NCBI RefSeq assembly: GCF_019801965.1
Contig: NZ_JAHVIA010000010.1
Span: 124,001-188,000, forward strand
Length of the DNA: 64,000 nt
DNA from: Salipiger bermudensis
Lineage (GTDB): Bacteria > Pseudomonadota > Alphaproteobacteria > Rhodobacterales > Rhodobacteraceae
Reading direction: 5' to 3'
The translations under genes were made by a program, and so were the position numbers. Each line of letters starts with the position of its first letter. Position 1 is the stretch's first letter. The notes beneath the pieces are model-generated. The model was given only the letters and a program-made list of their open reading frames with translations, was not told where the DNA came from and made no database searches. Below, piece after piece: positions 37,981-46,941 of the stretch.

Positions 37981-38091
37981 AGGGCTTAACGCAAAAGGAA
38001 GCGTCCTGCTGCATCTTCTCGCCTAGGGAGCGATCCCGCCCGGCACCTGCAGACAAGGCGCCCCTGAACCGATCAGGATTAAAGGGATTTC

Positions 38092-39825
38092 ATGACCGAG
38101 AGCTCTTTCAGCGCCAGATTGTCTTCGCTGCTCCATTTCATCTATCCGGATGTGGACTCGCACATTCTTGGCAGCCAGGTCGTCGAGGCCTTCTGGCCCG
38201 AGGACAAGCACCGCCGCCGCCAGCCGCGCAAGCCCGGCAACAATCTCTGGACCCAGAACGACGCGGTCCTGATCACCTACGGCGACAGCCTGATCGACGG
38301 CCATCACAAGCCGCTCGACCTGATGCACGATTTCCTGCTGACCCACATGAAGGGCGTGGTGAACGGGGTACATATCCTGCCGTTCTTCCCCTTCACCTCG
38401 GATGACGGCTTCGCGGTGACCGATTACCGTAAGGTGAACCCGCAGCTCGGCGAGTGGGCCGACATCACCCGCATCGGCAGCGAATTCCACCTGATGTCGG
38501 ATCTGGTGCTAAACCACGTCTCGAGCCAGGGCGTGTGGTTCAATGCCTACCGGCAGGGCCAGAAGCCCTACGACAAGTTCTTCTTCGAGGCCGACCCGTC
38601 GGACGATGTCTCGATGGTGACGCGGCCGCGCACCACGCCGCTGCTGCAGGAAGTCGAGACCGCGATGGGCACCCGCCATGTCTGGTGCACCTTCAGCCAC
38701 GATCAGATCGACCTCGATTTCCGCAACCCCGACGTGCTGCTCGAGATCATCCGCATCATCCGCCTGCATATCGACATGGGCGTGCGCATCATCCGGCTCG
38801 ACGCGGTGGCCTTCCTGTGGAAGGAGCTCGGCACCAACTGCATCCACCTGCCGCAGACCCATGCGGTGATCCAGCTGATGCGGCTGCTGATGGATTACGC
38901 CACCGAGACGGTGATCCTGCTCACCGAGACCAACGTGCCCAAGGCCGAGAACCTGAGCTATTTCGGCCGCCGCAACGAGGCCCATGTGGTCTACAACTTC
39001 CCGTTGCCGCCGCTGACGCTGCACGCGATGATGTCGGGCTCGGCGAAATACCTGATCGACTGGCAGCGCACCATGCCGCCGGCGCCGCTGGGCTGCGCCT
39101 ACCTCAACTTCACCGCCAGCCATGACGGCATCGGCATGCGCCCCGCCGAGGGTCTGCTGCCGCCGCCCGAGATCGGCGAGATCATCGACACCATCCACGA
39201 GATCGGCGGCAAGGTCTCGATGCGCTCGCTGCCCGGCGGCGGCGAGGCGCCCTACGAGCTCAACTGCACCTTCTTCGAGGCCATGGGGCGCACCTTCAAG
39301 GGCACCGACGATCTGCATTTCGAACGCTTCCTGTGCTCGCAGACCATCCCGATGTCGCTCGAGGGCATCCCGGCCTTCTACATCCACTCAATGCTGGCAA
39401 CGCCCAACGATCTCGAGGCGGTGGAGCGGCGCGGCATGAACCGGGCGATCAACCGGCACCGCTGGGATTACCCTGTGCTGCAGGACAAGCTCGCCGATCC
39501 CGAGACCATCCATGCCCGCGTTCTGGCGGCGCTGTCGGAGCGTCTCAAGATCCGCTCGAAGCAGCCGGGCTTCCACCCCAACGCCACCCAGTTCACACTG
39601 AATGTCGACGACCGCATCTTCGGCCTGTGGCGTCAGTCGCTCGACCGCGAGCAATCGATCTTCGCGCTGCACAATGTCAGTGACGAGACCATCGAGATCC
39701 CGGAGGGCGAGCTGAACCTGATCGCCGACGAGCAATGGGTCGACCTGCTGAGCGGCGAGACCATCGCGGCCGGGCCGGTGACGATGGCGCCCTATCAGTG
39801 CCGGTGGATCACCAACCTGGTCTGA
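38092..39825 (+). CDS. GH13_18 sugar phosphorylase (glucosylglycerol/glucosylglycerate/sucrose phosphorylase type)
   Basis: 577 residues of GH13 fold. Catalytic blocks: MSDLVLNHVSS near 130, the nucleophile Asp in GVRIIRLDAVAF near 237, the acid/base Glu in ILLTETNVPK near 283 and NFTASHDGIG near 343. The subfamily 18 enzymes split a glucoside with phosphate to give glucose 1-phosphate. Specificity cannot be read directly. The presence of glucosylglycerol and glucosylglycerate synthesis genes in the same window makes these plausible substrates; sucrose is the other option. A LacI-type operator precedes it and a terminator follows. Confidence 0.85.
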   Translation: MTESSFSARLSSLLHFIYPDVDSHILGSQVVEAFWPEDKHRRRQPRKPGNNLWTQNDAVLITYGDSLIDGHHKPLDLMHDFLLTHMKGVVNGVHILPFFPFTSDDGFAVTDYRKVNPQLGEWADITRIGSEFHLMSDLVLNHVSSQGVWFNAYRQGQKPYDKFFFEADPSDDVSMVTRPRTTPLLQEVETAMGTRHVWCTFSHDQIDLDFRNPDVLLEIIRIIRLHIDMGVRIIRLDAVAFLWKELGTNCIHLPQTHAVIQLMRLLMDYATETVILLTETNVPKAENLSYFGRRNEAHVVYNFPLPPLTLHAMMSGSAKYLIDWQRTMPPAPLGCAYLNFTASHDGIGMRPAEGLLPPPEIGEIIDTIHEIGGKVSMRSLPGGGEAPYELNCTFFEAMGRTFKGTDDLHFERFLCSQTIPMSLEGIPAFYIHSMLATPNDLEAVERRGMNRAINRHRWDYPVLQDKLADPETIHARVLAALSERLKIRSKQPGFHPNATQFTLNVDDRIFGLWRQSLDREQSIFALHNVSDETIEIPEGELNLIADEQWVDLLSGETIAAGPVTMAPYQCRWITNLV

Positions 39826-39840
39826 TCCGGCCGAGAATGA

Positions 39841-39876
39841 GGCGCGGGTGCGGCAGAGGTCGCCCCGCGCCTTTTT
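39841..39876 (+). terminator. Rho-independent terminator of the phosphorylase gene
   Basis: GGCGCGGG pairs with CCCGCGCC and TTTTT follows, 16 nt after the stop codon. Confidence 0.85.
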
Positions 39877-40588
39877 CATGCGATCCTCAAAAGCGTCTCC
39901 GCCCAAACTTCGTCGCATTTGGCGCGAAGCGGCGGTAACGATTCGGGCTGCGAGCCGGGTTTCTCCGGTGTTTCGGGCGGTAATTTGCGGCATCTCGCGG
40001 AATTGGCCACGCTGCGAGAACAGCGGCTGCCTCATTTCTGGCACGATCTGCCGCACCGAGGCTCCGCCACATTTCCCTGCGGACTGTTGCGGAAAATCGG
40101 ACGATCAAGCCTGACTGCCGCCTGTAAGAACACGATTTCCCTTTGTTTCCTGAAAATCCTGAAAAATCCGGCGTTTCCAAAGAGAAACGATGTTCAACCA
40201 TGAGATGCGCAAATCTGTCAACAAGTCGCCTTTGTTTGTCGAAGATGTGGCGATAAGTGCCTAGATCCCGCCACTTTTCCCTTTGAGGCAACGGTCAGAC
40301 CCGGTTAGAAACGTCTCAAGCCCGACTGGGGGGTGAAGACTACAAAAGGCCACGGGGGCGGCCGCTGAACTGTCAAGCATCCGCAAGGATGCGAGGGATG
40401 CGTATGGAGGCTCGGTCTCCGCCGCCAGAAGCCGCGCTTCGTCCACATTGTGTTGTGGCACGGGGGCGGGGCGTTCCTTCGCAACATTGCAGGCATGACG
40501 AGCAAGAGGCGCTGTCGGCGGGTTTGCCGACGTCGTGAGAGCGGTTCCGGGTCCGCCCCGGTCTGTAAGGTTATGAGGGTCGAAAATT
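39877..40588 (+). other. long intergenic region/leader before Hint protein gene
   Basis: 712 nt without a convincing gene. It contains two clean hairpins: GCATCC-GCAA-GGATGC at 40377-40392, closed by a GNRA tetraloop, and GTCGGC-GGGTTT-GCCGAC at 40514-40531, 57 nt before the downstream ATG. A 24-codon frame is at 40190-40264. The length is unusual for this compact region. Confidence 0.5.
40190..40264 (+). CDS. possible 24-aa microprotein
   Basis: Encodes MFNHEMRKSVNKSPLFVEDV plus AISA, ending in TAG. AGAG lies just upstream of the ATG. Composition is protein-like, unlike the stop-rich surroundings, but it is too short to judge without homologues. Confidence 0.22.
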   Translation: MFNHEMRKSVNKSPLFVEDVAISA

Positions 40589-42688
40589 ATGGCTGATCTG
40601 GTTCTGGACTGGAGTTTGCTCGGTGCCTACGGCACCAATCTCGAAAACACCGCACCGGGTGGCGTGAGCACCACCGTGGAGACCGGCGGCGTCGCCGTCG
40701 ACATCACCTTCACGGCCGAGACGCCCGACGCACAGGCCTTCACCGCCAATTTCGAGGGCTACGTTCCGGAAGGCTCTGACACCGACCCGAATTCGCACCT
40801 GAAGCTCTTCGGCGACGGCGGCAGCAGCGCCGCCGGCCAGACCTCGACCACGGTTCTGAACTTCAACTCGACCAACGCGCTCTATGGCGACGAGGTGCAG
40901 AACGTCTCGTTCCTGCTGAACGACGTCGATGCCGGTGAGGGCAGCGATCTTGGCGAGCTTCTGGAATATGCCGCCGAGAGCGGCGGCAGCTTCGAGGACA
41001 TCGTTACCATCCTCGCCTACGATGCCGAGGGCAATCCGGTCGACGTTACCATGACCGTTCTCTCCGCCGGCAGCAGCGTCGACGGCAGCACCGCCACCGG
41101 CACCGAGGAAACCTCCTTCGCCGAACAGGATGGCACCATCCAGGTCGACATCGCCGGCCCGGTCTCGCGTATCGAGATCAGCTACGCCAATGGCGGCGAC
41201 AACACCCAGGGCGTGCTGGTCTCCGACATCGATTTCTCGACCACCGACAGCACCGAGGTGATGCCCTTCGCCGAGGATGACAGCATCGTCACCGACGAGG
41301 ACGTCGCTGTGGTGATCGACGTCCTGGACAATGATGGCGACCCGGACGGCGATCCGCTCACCGTGACCAGCGCCACCGCCGAAAATGGCAGTGTCGTGAT
41401 CAACGAAGACGGTACGCTGACCTACACTCCGAACCAGGATTACAACGGCGCCGACACGATCTCCTACAGCGTCGCCGATCCCGACGGCAACAGCGCCTCG
41501 GCGATCGTCGATGTCACCGTGAACCCGGTGAATGACGATCCGGTCGCCAATGACGACAGCGAGCAGACGCCGCAGGACACGCCGATCACCTTCGATCCGA
41601 CGGTGAACGACGAGGATGTCGACGGCGATCCGCTGACCGTCACCGGCGTCGGCGATGCCGAGAACGGCACCGTCACCATCAATGAGGACGGCACCGTCAC
41701 CTACACGCCCGACGAGGGCTATACCGGCGCCGACAGCTTCACCTACACCATCGATGACGGCAATGGCGGCACCGACGAGGCGACCGTCTCGATCAACGTC
41801 ACCGTCCCGACCGACCCGACCGCAGGCGAGAACACTCCGCCGGTGGCCGTGGACGATGCCATCACCGCGACGGCAACCGATCCGCAGACCTTCGATCCGA
41901 CGGTCAACGACACCGACGCGGATGGCGATGCGCTGACCATCACCTCGGTCGGCACCGCCGAGAACGGCACCGTGACGCTGAACGCCGACGGCACCGTGAC
42001 CTATGTTGCCGACGAGGGCTACAACGGTGCCGACACGTTCGACTACACCATCGATGACGGCAATGGCGGCACCGACGAGGGCACCGTCACCGTCGACGTG
42101 CTGCCCTGCTTCACCCCGGGCACGCTGATCGCCACGCCGCAGGGCGAGCGCCTCGTCGAGGACCTCCAGGTCGGCGATCGCGTGATCACCCGCGACAACG
42201 GCATCCAGCAGATCCGCTGGGTCGGTCGCAAGGAGCTCACCGGCCACCAGTTGGCGCGCAAGCCGCAGCTCAAGCCGGTGCTGATCCAGCAGGGCTCGCT
42301 GGGCAAGAACCTGCCCGAGCACGATCTCCTGGTGTCGCCGAATCACCGTATCCTGGTCTCCAACGACAAGACCGCCCTCTATTTCGAGGAGCGCGAGGTT
42401 CTCGCTGCCGCCAAGCACCTGACCGGGCTCGAGGGTGTGGACGAGGTCGAGACGCTGGGCGTGACCTACATCCATATCATGTTCGACAACCACGAGGTTG
42501 TGCTGTCGAACGGTGCCTGGACCGAGAGCTTCCAGCCCGGCGACCTGTCGCTGCGCGGCATCGGCGAAGAGCAGCGCCAGGAAATCTTCGAACTCTTCCC
42601 CGAGCTCGAGCATGCCGAGGGTCTCGAGGCCTATGGTGCCGCCCGCCGCTCGCTCAAGAAGCACGAGGCGCAGCTGCTGACCAAGTAA
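40589..42688 (+). CDS. cadherin-like repeat protein with C-terminal Hint domain
   Basis: 699 residues, acidic. A unique N-terminal domain (1-220) is followed by three cadherin-like/VCBS-type repeats at about 225-310, 311-415 and 416-505. Each has the pattern D-DGD-LT(V/I)-AENG-V--N-DGT-TY-. A Hint (hedgehog/intein) domain starts at CFTPGTLIATPQGERLVEDL near residue 506, with SPNHRILVS later. No signal peptide; type I secretion is likely. Autoprocessing at Cys506 could release or attach the repeat region. Two repeat units share an exact 38-bp sequence 300 bp apart. The terminator is at 42756-42789. Confidence 0.87.
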   Translation: MADLVLDWSLLGAYGTNLENTAPGGVSTTVETGGVAVDITFTAETPDAQAFTANFEGYVPEGSDTDPNSHLKLFGDGGSSAAGQTSTTVLNFNSTNALYGDEVQNVSFLLNDVDAGEGSDLGELLEYAAESGGSFEDIVTILAYDAEGNPVDVTMTVLSAGSSVDGSTATGTEETSFAEQDGTIQVDIAGPVSRIEISYANGGDNTQGVLVSDIDFSTTDSTEVMPFAEDDSIVTDEDVAVVIDVLDNDGDPDGDPLTVTSATAENGSVVINEDGTLTYTPNQDYNGADTISYSVADPDGNSASAIVDVTVNPVNDDPVANDDSEQTPQDTPITFDPTVNDEDVDGDPLTVTGVGDAENGTVTINEDGTVTYTPDEGYTGADSFTYTIDDGNGGTDEATVSINVTVPTDPTAGENTPPVAVDDAITATATDPQTFDPTVNDTDADGDALTITSVGTAENGTVTLNADGTVTYVADEGYNGADTFDYTIDDGNGGTDEGTVTVDVLPCFTPGTLIATPQGERLVEDLQVGDRVITRDNGIQQIRWVGRKELTGHQLARKPQLKPVLIQQGSLGKNLPEHDLLVSPNHRILVSNDKTALYFEEREVLAAAKHLTGLEGVDEVETLGVTYIHIMFDNHEVVLSNGAWTESFQPGDLSLRGIGEEQRQEIFELFPELEHAEGLEAYGAARRSLKKHEAQLLTK
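41743..42080 (+). repeat. exact 38-bp direct repeat, 300 bp apart, in Hint protein gene
   Basis: Positions 41743-41780 and 42043-42080 are identical and encode YTIDDGNGGTDE in consecutive cadherin-like units. Offset is exactly one 100-residue repeat. Confidence 0.9.
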
Positions 42689-42755
42689 GGCTGGGTTCTG
42701 CCGGAGACGCTCTTCGTTCCGGCGCACTTCGACCCTGCGCCGGGATGATGACGGG

Positions 42756-42789
42756 AAACGGAGCGGTGCTCGCCGCTCCGTTTCTTTTT
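42756..42789 (+). terminator. Rho-independent terminator of the Hint protein gene
   Basis: AAACGGAGCGG pairs perfectly with CCGCTCCGTTT (6-nt loop), followed by CTTTTT. Confidence 0.92.
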
Positions 42790-42943
42790 GTCCGGAGCCG
42801 GGATCCGCTTGCGCCGATTGTTGCTTGCGCGCGCCGCCGGGCAACGCAAGCGTGACCAGCTGACCGCAGGTTCCGCGCGTCGGGTCGGGAACCGTTCGGC
42901 CTCCTCATGCGTAAGGCTGAAACCACCCAGCCAGGAGATCCCA

Positions 42944-43381
42944 ATGGGCCGCATTCGCATGAAGACCAAGCTCGGTGTTGCTGTCGTCGCGGGGGCGCTC
43001 GCGGCCTCTCCGGCACTCGCGGCCACCGACCTCTTCCAGACCCTGCCGACGGACGCCCGCGACCTGAATGCGATGCGCTGGGACAAGCGCCCGGTGCTGC
43101 TCTTCGCCCCGTCGCAGGATCACCCGGACTATGCGCGCCAGATGGAGATGCTGCGCGCCGCCGAAGCGGCCCTCGCCGAGCGCGACATCGTGGTGCTGAG
43201 CGATCTCGACGACCGCACGCCCTCGCCGCTGCGGCAGGGTTTCCAGCCCGGCGGTTTCAAGCTGGTGCTCGTGGGCAAGGATGGCGGCGTGAAGCTCGAG
43301 CAGGACGCGGTTCTGGCGCCTGAGGAGCTGTTTGCCGTGATCGACCGGATGCCGATGCGGCGCAACGAGATGCGCGACTGA
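42944..43381 (+). CDS. secreted DUF4174-domain protein
   Basis: 145 residues. A signal peptide (through SPALAA, about residue 27) precedes a thioredoxin-like DUF4174 domain with LNAMRWDKRPVLLFAPS at the start and GFKLVLVGKDGGVKLEQ later. The active-site cysteines of thioredoxins are absent. It is predicted periplasmic with unknown role. AGGAG lies 7 nt before the ATG. It follows the Hint gene but behind a strong terminator, so it probably has its own promoter. Confidence 0.82.
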   Translation: MGRIRMKTKLGVAVVAGALAASPALAATDLFQTLPTDARDLNAMRWDKRPVLLFAPSQDHPDYARQMEMLRAAEAALAERDIVVLSDLDDRTPSPLRQGFQPGGFKLVLVGKDGGVKLEQDAVLAPEELFAVIDRMPMRRNEMRD

Positions 43382-43436
43382 CGCCCGCCCGAATTCCGAG
43401 ACAGGCGACGTCAAAGCGGATATCCGCAAAGCAAAT

Positions 43437-43462
43437 CGGGGCAAGCATTGCTGCTTGCCCCG
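43437..43462 (-). terminator. terminator between DUF4174 gene and ggpS
   Basis: A perfect 11-bp stem (CGGGGCAAGCA) with TTGC loop lies between two convergent genes. The minus strand continues ATTTGCTTT. It may serve both directions. Confidence 0.75.
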
Positions 43463-43516
43463 TACTCGTGAAAGAAAGAATCTGGTGATGAAAGCCGGTT
43501 GGAAATGGCCCGTGGG

Positions 43517-45031
43517 TCAGGCCATCTCAGCTTCTTCGTTTGCGCTTTCATCCCCGAAATCCTTCGGCGACAGCAGGGCAAGCTGATCTTCGGCCCAATG
43601 GCGCGTGTCGCGCTTTTCGACCGAGGCGCGCAGCAGCTCCATCCGGGCGCGGCGCTCGTCTTCCGGCATGTCCAGCGCCATGTCGATGGCGAAGTCCATG
43701 GCGCGGCTCGAGAACGGGTTGGCCAGCACCGCGGCCCCCATCTCGACGGCAGCACCGGCAAATTCCGACAGCACCAACACGCCGTCGCCATCCTTGCGGG
43801 CGGCGACATATTCCTTGCAGACGAGGTTCATGCCGTCGGCCAGCGGGGTGATCCACGCCACGTCGGCCACCTGATACCACGCCACCAGCTCCTCGAAGGG
43901 AATGGCGCGCGAAATCAGCGCGACCGGCTGGAAGGTGAAGCTGCCGAAGCGCCCGTTGATACGGCCGGCGATCTCCTCCAGTTCCTTCTGGATCGGCTCG
44001 TAGACCGTCATGTTGCGGTTGGCGGGCACCGAGACGTGCAGCAGCCGCACGATGCCGCGCAGCTCGGGCCGGCGCTCGAGCAGGCGCTCGAAGGCGAGGA
44101 GCTGGTCGGCGCCGCCCTTGGTATAGTCGGTGCGGCCCACCGAAAGCAGCACGCGGGTGTCGCCGATCTCCTCGCGGAAGCGGGCCGAGAGGGTGTCGGT
44201 CTTTTCCGATCCGGCCAGCGACTTGATGTACTCGACATCGACGCCCACCGGGGTCACGCCGAGCTGCACCACGCGCTCGTCGGTGTGGATCTCTGTCGGC
44301 ACGGTGCGGTCGGACAGGGCCGAGCCTTCCGACATCATGTCGTTCTCGACCTTGATGCGGGGCACGTTGCCGACATCGCGCAGCGAGCGCACGCAGGAGA
44401 CGAAGTTCGACGCGTAGCGCGGGATGTGGAAGCCGACCACGTCGCAGCAGAGCAGCGAGTCGATGATCTCGCCGCGCCACGGCAGCACGTTGAACATGTC
44501 TGCCGCCGGGAAGGGCGTGTGGTGGTAGAAGGAGATCCGCAGATCGGGGCGCATCTGGCGCAGGTAGCCGGGCACGAGCCACAGGTTATAGTCGTGCACC
44601 CAGACGCTGGCGCCCTCGGCGGCTTCGGCGGCGGCGGCCTCGGCAAAGGCCCAGTTGACCTCCTTGAAGGTCGGCCAATCGACCGGGTCGTAGTTATACT
44701 TTTCCTTGAACCCGTGCAGGATCGGCCAGAACGCCTCTTTCGAGGTGACGTGGTAGAAGCTCTTCACCTGCGCCGCGGTCAGCGGCAGCCGCGAGACAGT
44801 GTATTTGCCGAAGGAATCCTCGATGTGGATCACCCGCTCGAAGCCGGGATCCGAGGTGTCCTCCGCCTCCTTCCAGGCCACCCATGCGGCATTGTCGACC
44901 TTGCCGAAGAAGCTCTTCAGCGTCGGGACAATACCGTTGGGGCTTTTGTTGGCGCGATACTCGATCTTGCCGTCGACCTCGACCTCTTCGTAGGGCTGAC
45001 GGTGATAGACGATTACCAGATCACTGGACAT
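43517..45031 (-). CDS. ggpS: glucosylglycerol-phosphate synthase-type GT20 enzyme
   Basis: 504 residues of the trehalose-phosphate synthase (GT20) fold. The N-terminal NKSPNGIVPTLKSFF is the variant seen in glucosylglycerol-phosphate synthases, where OtsA has a glycine-rich loop. WVHDYNLWLVP, SFYHHTPFP and the nucleotide-site SVGRTDYTKGG are present. It would join glucose from ADP- or UDP-glucose to glycerol 3-phosphate. Its operon partners, a HAD phosphatase 3 nt upstream and gpsA, which makes glycerol 3-phosphate, strongly support glucosylglycerol over trehalose as product. Confidence 0.88.
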   Translation of the reverse strand: MSSDLVIVYHRQPYEEVEVDGKIEYRANKSPNGIVPTLKSFFGKVDNAAWVAWKEAEDTSDPGFERVIHIEDSFGKYTVSRLPLTAAQVKSFYHVTSKEAFWPILHGFKEKYNYDPVDWPTFKEVNWAFAEAAAAEAAEGASVWVHDYNLWLVPGYLRQMRPDLRISFYHHTPFPAADMFNVLPWRGEIIDSLLCCDVVGFHIPRYASNFVSCVRSLRDVGNVPRIKVENDMMSEGSALSDRTVPTEIHTDERVVQLGVTPVGVDVEYIKSLAGSEKTDTLSARFREEIGDTRVLLSVGRTDYTKGGADQLLAFERLLERRPELRGIVRLLHVSVPANRNMTVYEPIQKELEEIAGRINGRFGSFTFQPVALISRAIPFEELVAWYQVADVAWITPLADGMNLVCKEYVAARKDGDGVLVLSEFAGAAVEMGAAVLANPFSSRAMDFAIDMALDMPEDERRARMELLRASVEKRDTRHWAEDQLALLSPKDFGDESANEEAEMA

Positions 45032-45034
45032 GGC

Positions 45035-45811
45035 TCACGCTCCTTTCGGGAGGGGATGCAGATTGAAGGCCTCGACCGCCTCGAGGATGCCAGCCGCGCC
45101 GATCGCTTCGGCGGTGTGGACATGGGGCAGGCGGGAGACCCGGTCGAGCAGGGCCTGCTCGGCGCCACCCACGGCGACGGCCTGCAGCCCGCATTCCAGC
45201 ATCGACAGATCGTTAAGCGTGTCGCCGGCGGCGAGCACGCGGCTCTCCTCGATGCCGAGATGGGTGACGAGGCGGCGCAGCGACGGGCCTTTCGAGATGC
45301 CGCGCGGCAGCACGTCGAAATAGCGGTTGTCGGAGACCAGCGGGTCGTGGCCCATGTCGCGGACGATGTCATGGGCGCTGTCGTCGAAGGCCTCGGCGTC
45401 GAGATCATAGCTCACGCGGTAGCGGAACTCGGTCGGCTGCAGGGTCAGGCCGGGATGGCCGTCGAGCGCGGAGCGCACCGTGTCGCCGGCATCGCCCCAA
45501 GTCTCGGCAACTTCGACCTCGAGCGGCTCGATGGGATGGATCTTGCCATCCTCGACCCGGGCGATGGTGGTGCCGACGTCGCCGACGACGTATTCGGGCC
45601 ACGGCACGCCGCCGTCGCAGAGCTCGCCGATGAACTTGGGATCGCGCCCGGTGACGAAGATCAGGCCGATGGTGTCGCGGTTGTCCTCGATCCACTGGTA
45701 GAGCTTGGCGCGGTCCTCTTCGGAGCCGCCGAGAAAGGTGCCGTCGAGATCGGTCGCCAGTACGAAGCGGCAGCCGGCGATGTCGCGGTTATGGGGGTGA
45801 TCGAAGCTCAT
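45035..45811 (-). CDS. HAD-IIB phosphatase, probable glucosylglycerol-phosphate phosphatase
   Basis: 258 residues. HAD motif I is ATDLDGTFLG (catalytic Asp near 20), motif II VTGRD, and motif IV AAGDTLNDLSML. It resembles sucrose-phosphate-phosphatase-like HAD proteins; in some heterotrophs this domain is fused to GgpS. Here it is a separate gene lying between gpsA (ATGA overlap at its start) and ggpS (3-nt gap), so dephosphorylation of glucosylglycerol 3-phosphate is the likely reaction. The cyanobacterial phosphatase for this step belongs to a different family. Confidence 0.82.
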   Translation of the reverse strand: MSFDHPHNRDIAGCRFVLATDLDGTFLGGSEEDRAKLYQWIEDNRDTIGLIFVTGRDPKFIGELCDGGVPWPEYVVGDVGTTIARVEDGKIHPIEPLEVEVAETWGDAGDTVRSALDGHPGLTLQPTEFRYRVSYDLDAEAFDDSAHDIVRDMGHDPLVSDNRYFDVLPRGISKGPSLRRLVTHLGIEESRVLAAGDTLNDLSMLECGLQAVAVGGAEQALLDRVSRLPHVHTAEAIGAAGILEAVEAFNLHPLPKGA

Positions 45812-46893
45812 GCGGGGTCTCCCTCGTAGGGGTGAAGCGTAATGTCGAGCGCCCGCGGCTCGCCCTCGATGGGGCGGGACCAGAGCGCCTGGAAGGTCTC
45901 GGTCAGCGGCGCGCCCTCGTGCAGGATGGCGTGGACCGCCTCGCAGATCGGCATCTCGACGCCGACCCGGCGCGCCAGATCAACCACCGAGACCGCGTTG
46001 ACCTCGCCCTCGACGACCGTCGGCTTGCCATCGAAGCAGGCGTCGCGCGGGATGCCCTGACCAAGCTGGGTGCCGAGCGACATGTTGCGCGAGGTGGTCG
46101 ACGAGCAGGTGAGCGTGAGATCGCCGGCGCCGGCAAGGCCGGTCACCGTCTCGCGCTTGCCGCCGAGCGCCTCGGCCAGCGCTTTCATCTCGTCCATGCC
46201 GCGGGTGATCAGCGCGGCGCGGGTGTTCTCCGCAAAGCCTGCGCCGGTCATCATGCCACAGGCGATGGCGACCACGTTCTTCACAGCACCGCCGACCTCG
46301 ACGCCGATCAGGTCGTCCGAGACGTAGGGCCGGAAGGCCTGTGTCTGCATGGTCAGCGCGAGGCGCGCGGCGGGGGCGCGCTCGGGGGCGATGCGGTCGT
46401 GATGGCGGAAATTGAACGCCACGGTGGCGGCGGTCGGATGGCCGAGCGCCGTCTCGCGGGCAAAGGTGGGGCCGGAGAGCGCTCCGACCGGATGGCCTGG
46501 CAGCTCTTCTTCGACCACATGGCTGAGGAGGAAACCGGTGCCGCGCTCGATGCCCTTGCAGCAGAGCGCGATCGGGATGCCCTCGGGAAGATGCGGCTTC
46601 ATCTTGCGCGCCATGTCGCGCAGCGTGTGCGATGGCGTCACCAGAAGCACGGCCTCGACACCGCTGAGCGCGGCGGCCAGATCCGACGTCGGCGTCAGTG
46701 TGGTGGGAAGATCGATGCCGGGAAGGTGCTCGGGGTTCTGCCGGGTCTCGGCCATCGCTTGCGCGAGGCTGTCGCGGCGGCCCCAGAGCCGGGTGTCGCA
46801 GCCGGCCGATGCCGCGACCGCGGCAAGGGCGGTGCCCCAGCTTCCCATGCCGATCACGGCAAGTCGGGCGTAAGGTTCAGCGCGTCTCGGCAT
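45808..46893 (-). CDS. gpsA: glycerol-3-phosphate dehydrogenase [NAD(P)+]
   Basis: 361 residues. It reduces dihydroxyacetone phosphate to glycerol 3-phosphate. The Rossmann motif is VIGMGSWGTALA near residue 13, with KGIERGTGFL, LSGPTFARE, the catalytic-lysine segment VEVGGAVKNVVAIACG and GLAGAGDLTLTC. The ATG at 46893 matches the family N-terminus; an ATG at 46941 would add 16 residues. It heads a tightly overlapping operon with a HAD phosphatase and ggpS, so its product probably feeds osmolyte synthesis as well as, or instead of, phospholipids. Confidence 0.93.
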   Translation of the reverse strand: MPRRAEPYARLAVIGMGSWGTALAAVAASAGCDTRLWGRRDSLAQAMAETRQNPEHLPGIDLPTTLTPTSDLAAALSGVEAVLLVTPSHTLRDMARKMKPHLPEGIPIALCCKGIERGTGFLLSHVVEEELPGHPVGALSGPTFARETALGHPTAATVAFNFRHHDRIAPERAPAARLALTMQTQAFRPYVSDDLIGVEVGGAVKNVVAIACGMMTGAGFAENTRAALITRGMDEMKALAEALGGKRETVTGLAGAGDLTLTCSSTTSRNMSLGTQLGQGIPRDACFDGKPTVVEGEVNAVSVVDLARRVGVEMPICEAVHAILHEGAPLTETFQALWSRPIEGEPRALDITLHPYEGDPA

Positions 46894-46941
46894 GTCGCCG
46901 GTGCCGCGCGCGGGCGGGATGTCCAATGTCAGTCCGTCCAT

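Noticed and set aside
39887-40291. 134-codon minus-strand frame in the gap after the phosphorylase gene
   Set aside because: No ribosome site, Arg-rich composition and no recognisable motif; it looks like chance in GC-rich DNA.
43517-45031. OtsA trehalose-6-phosphate synthase
   Set aside because: The N-terminal NKSPNGIVPTL signature and the gpsA operon partner fit glucosylglycerol-phosphate synthase better; trehalose is kept only as an alternative.
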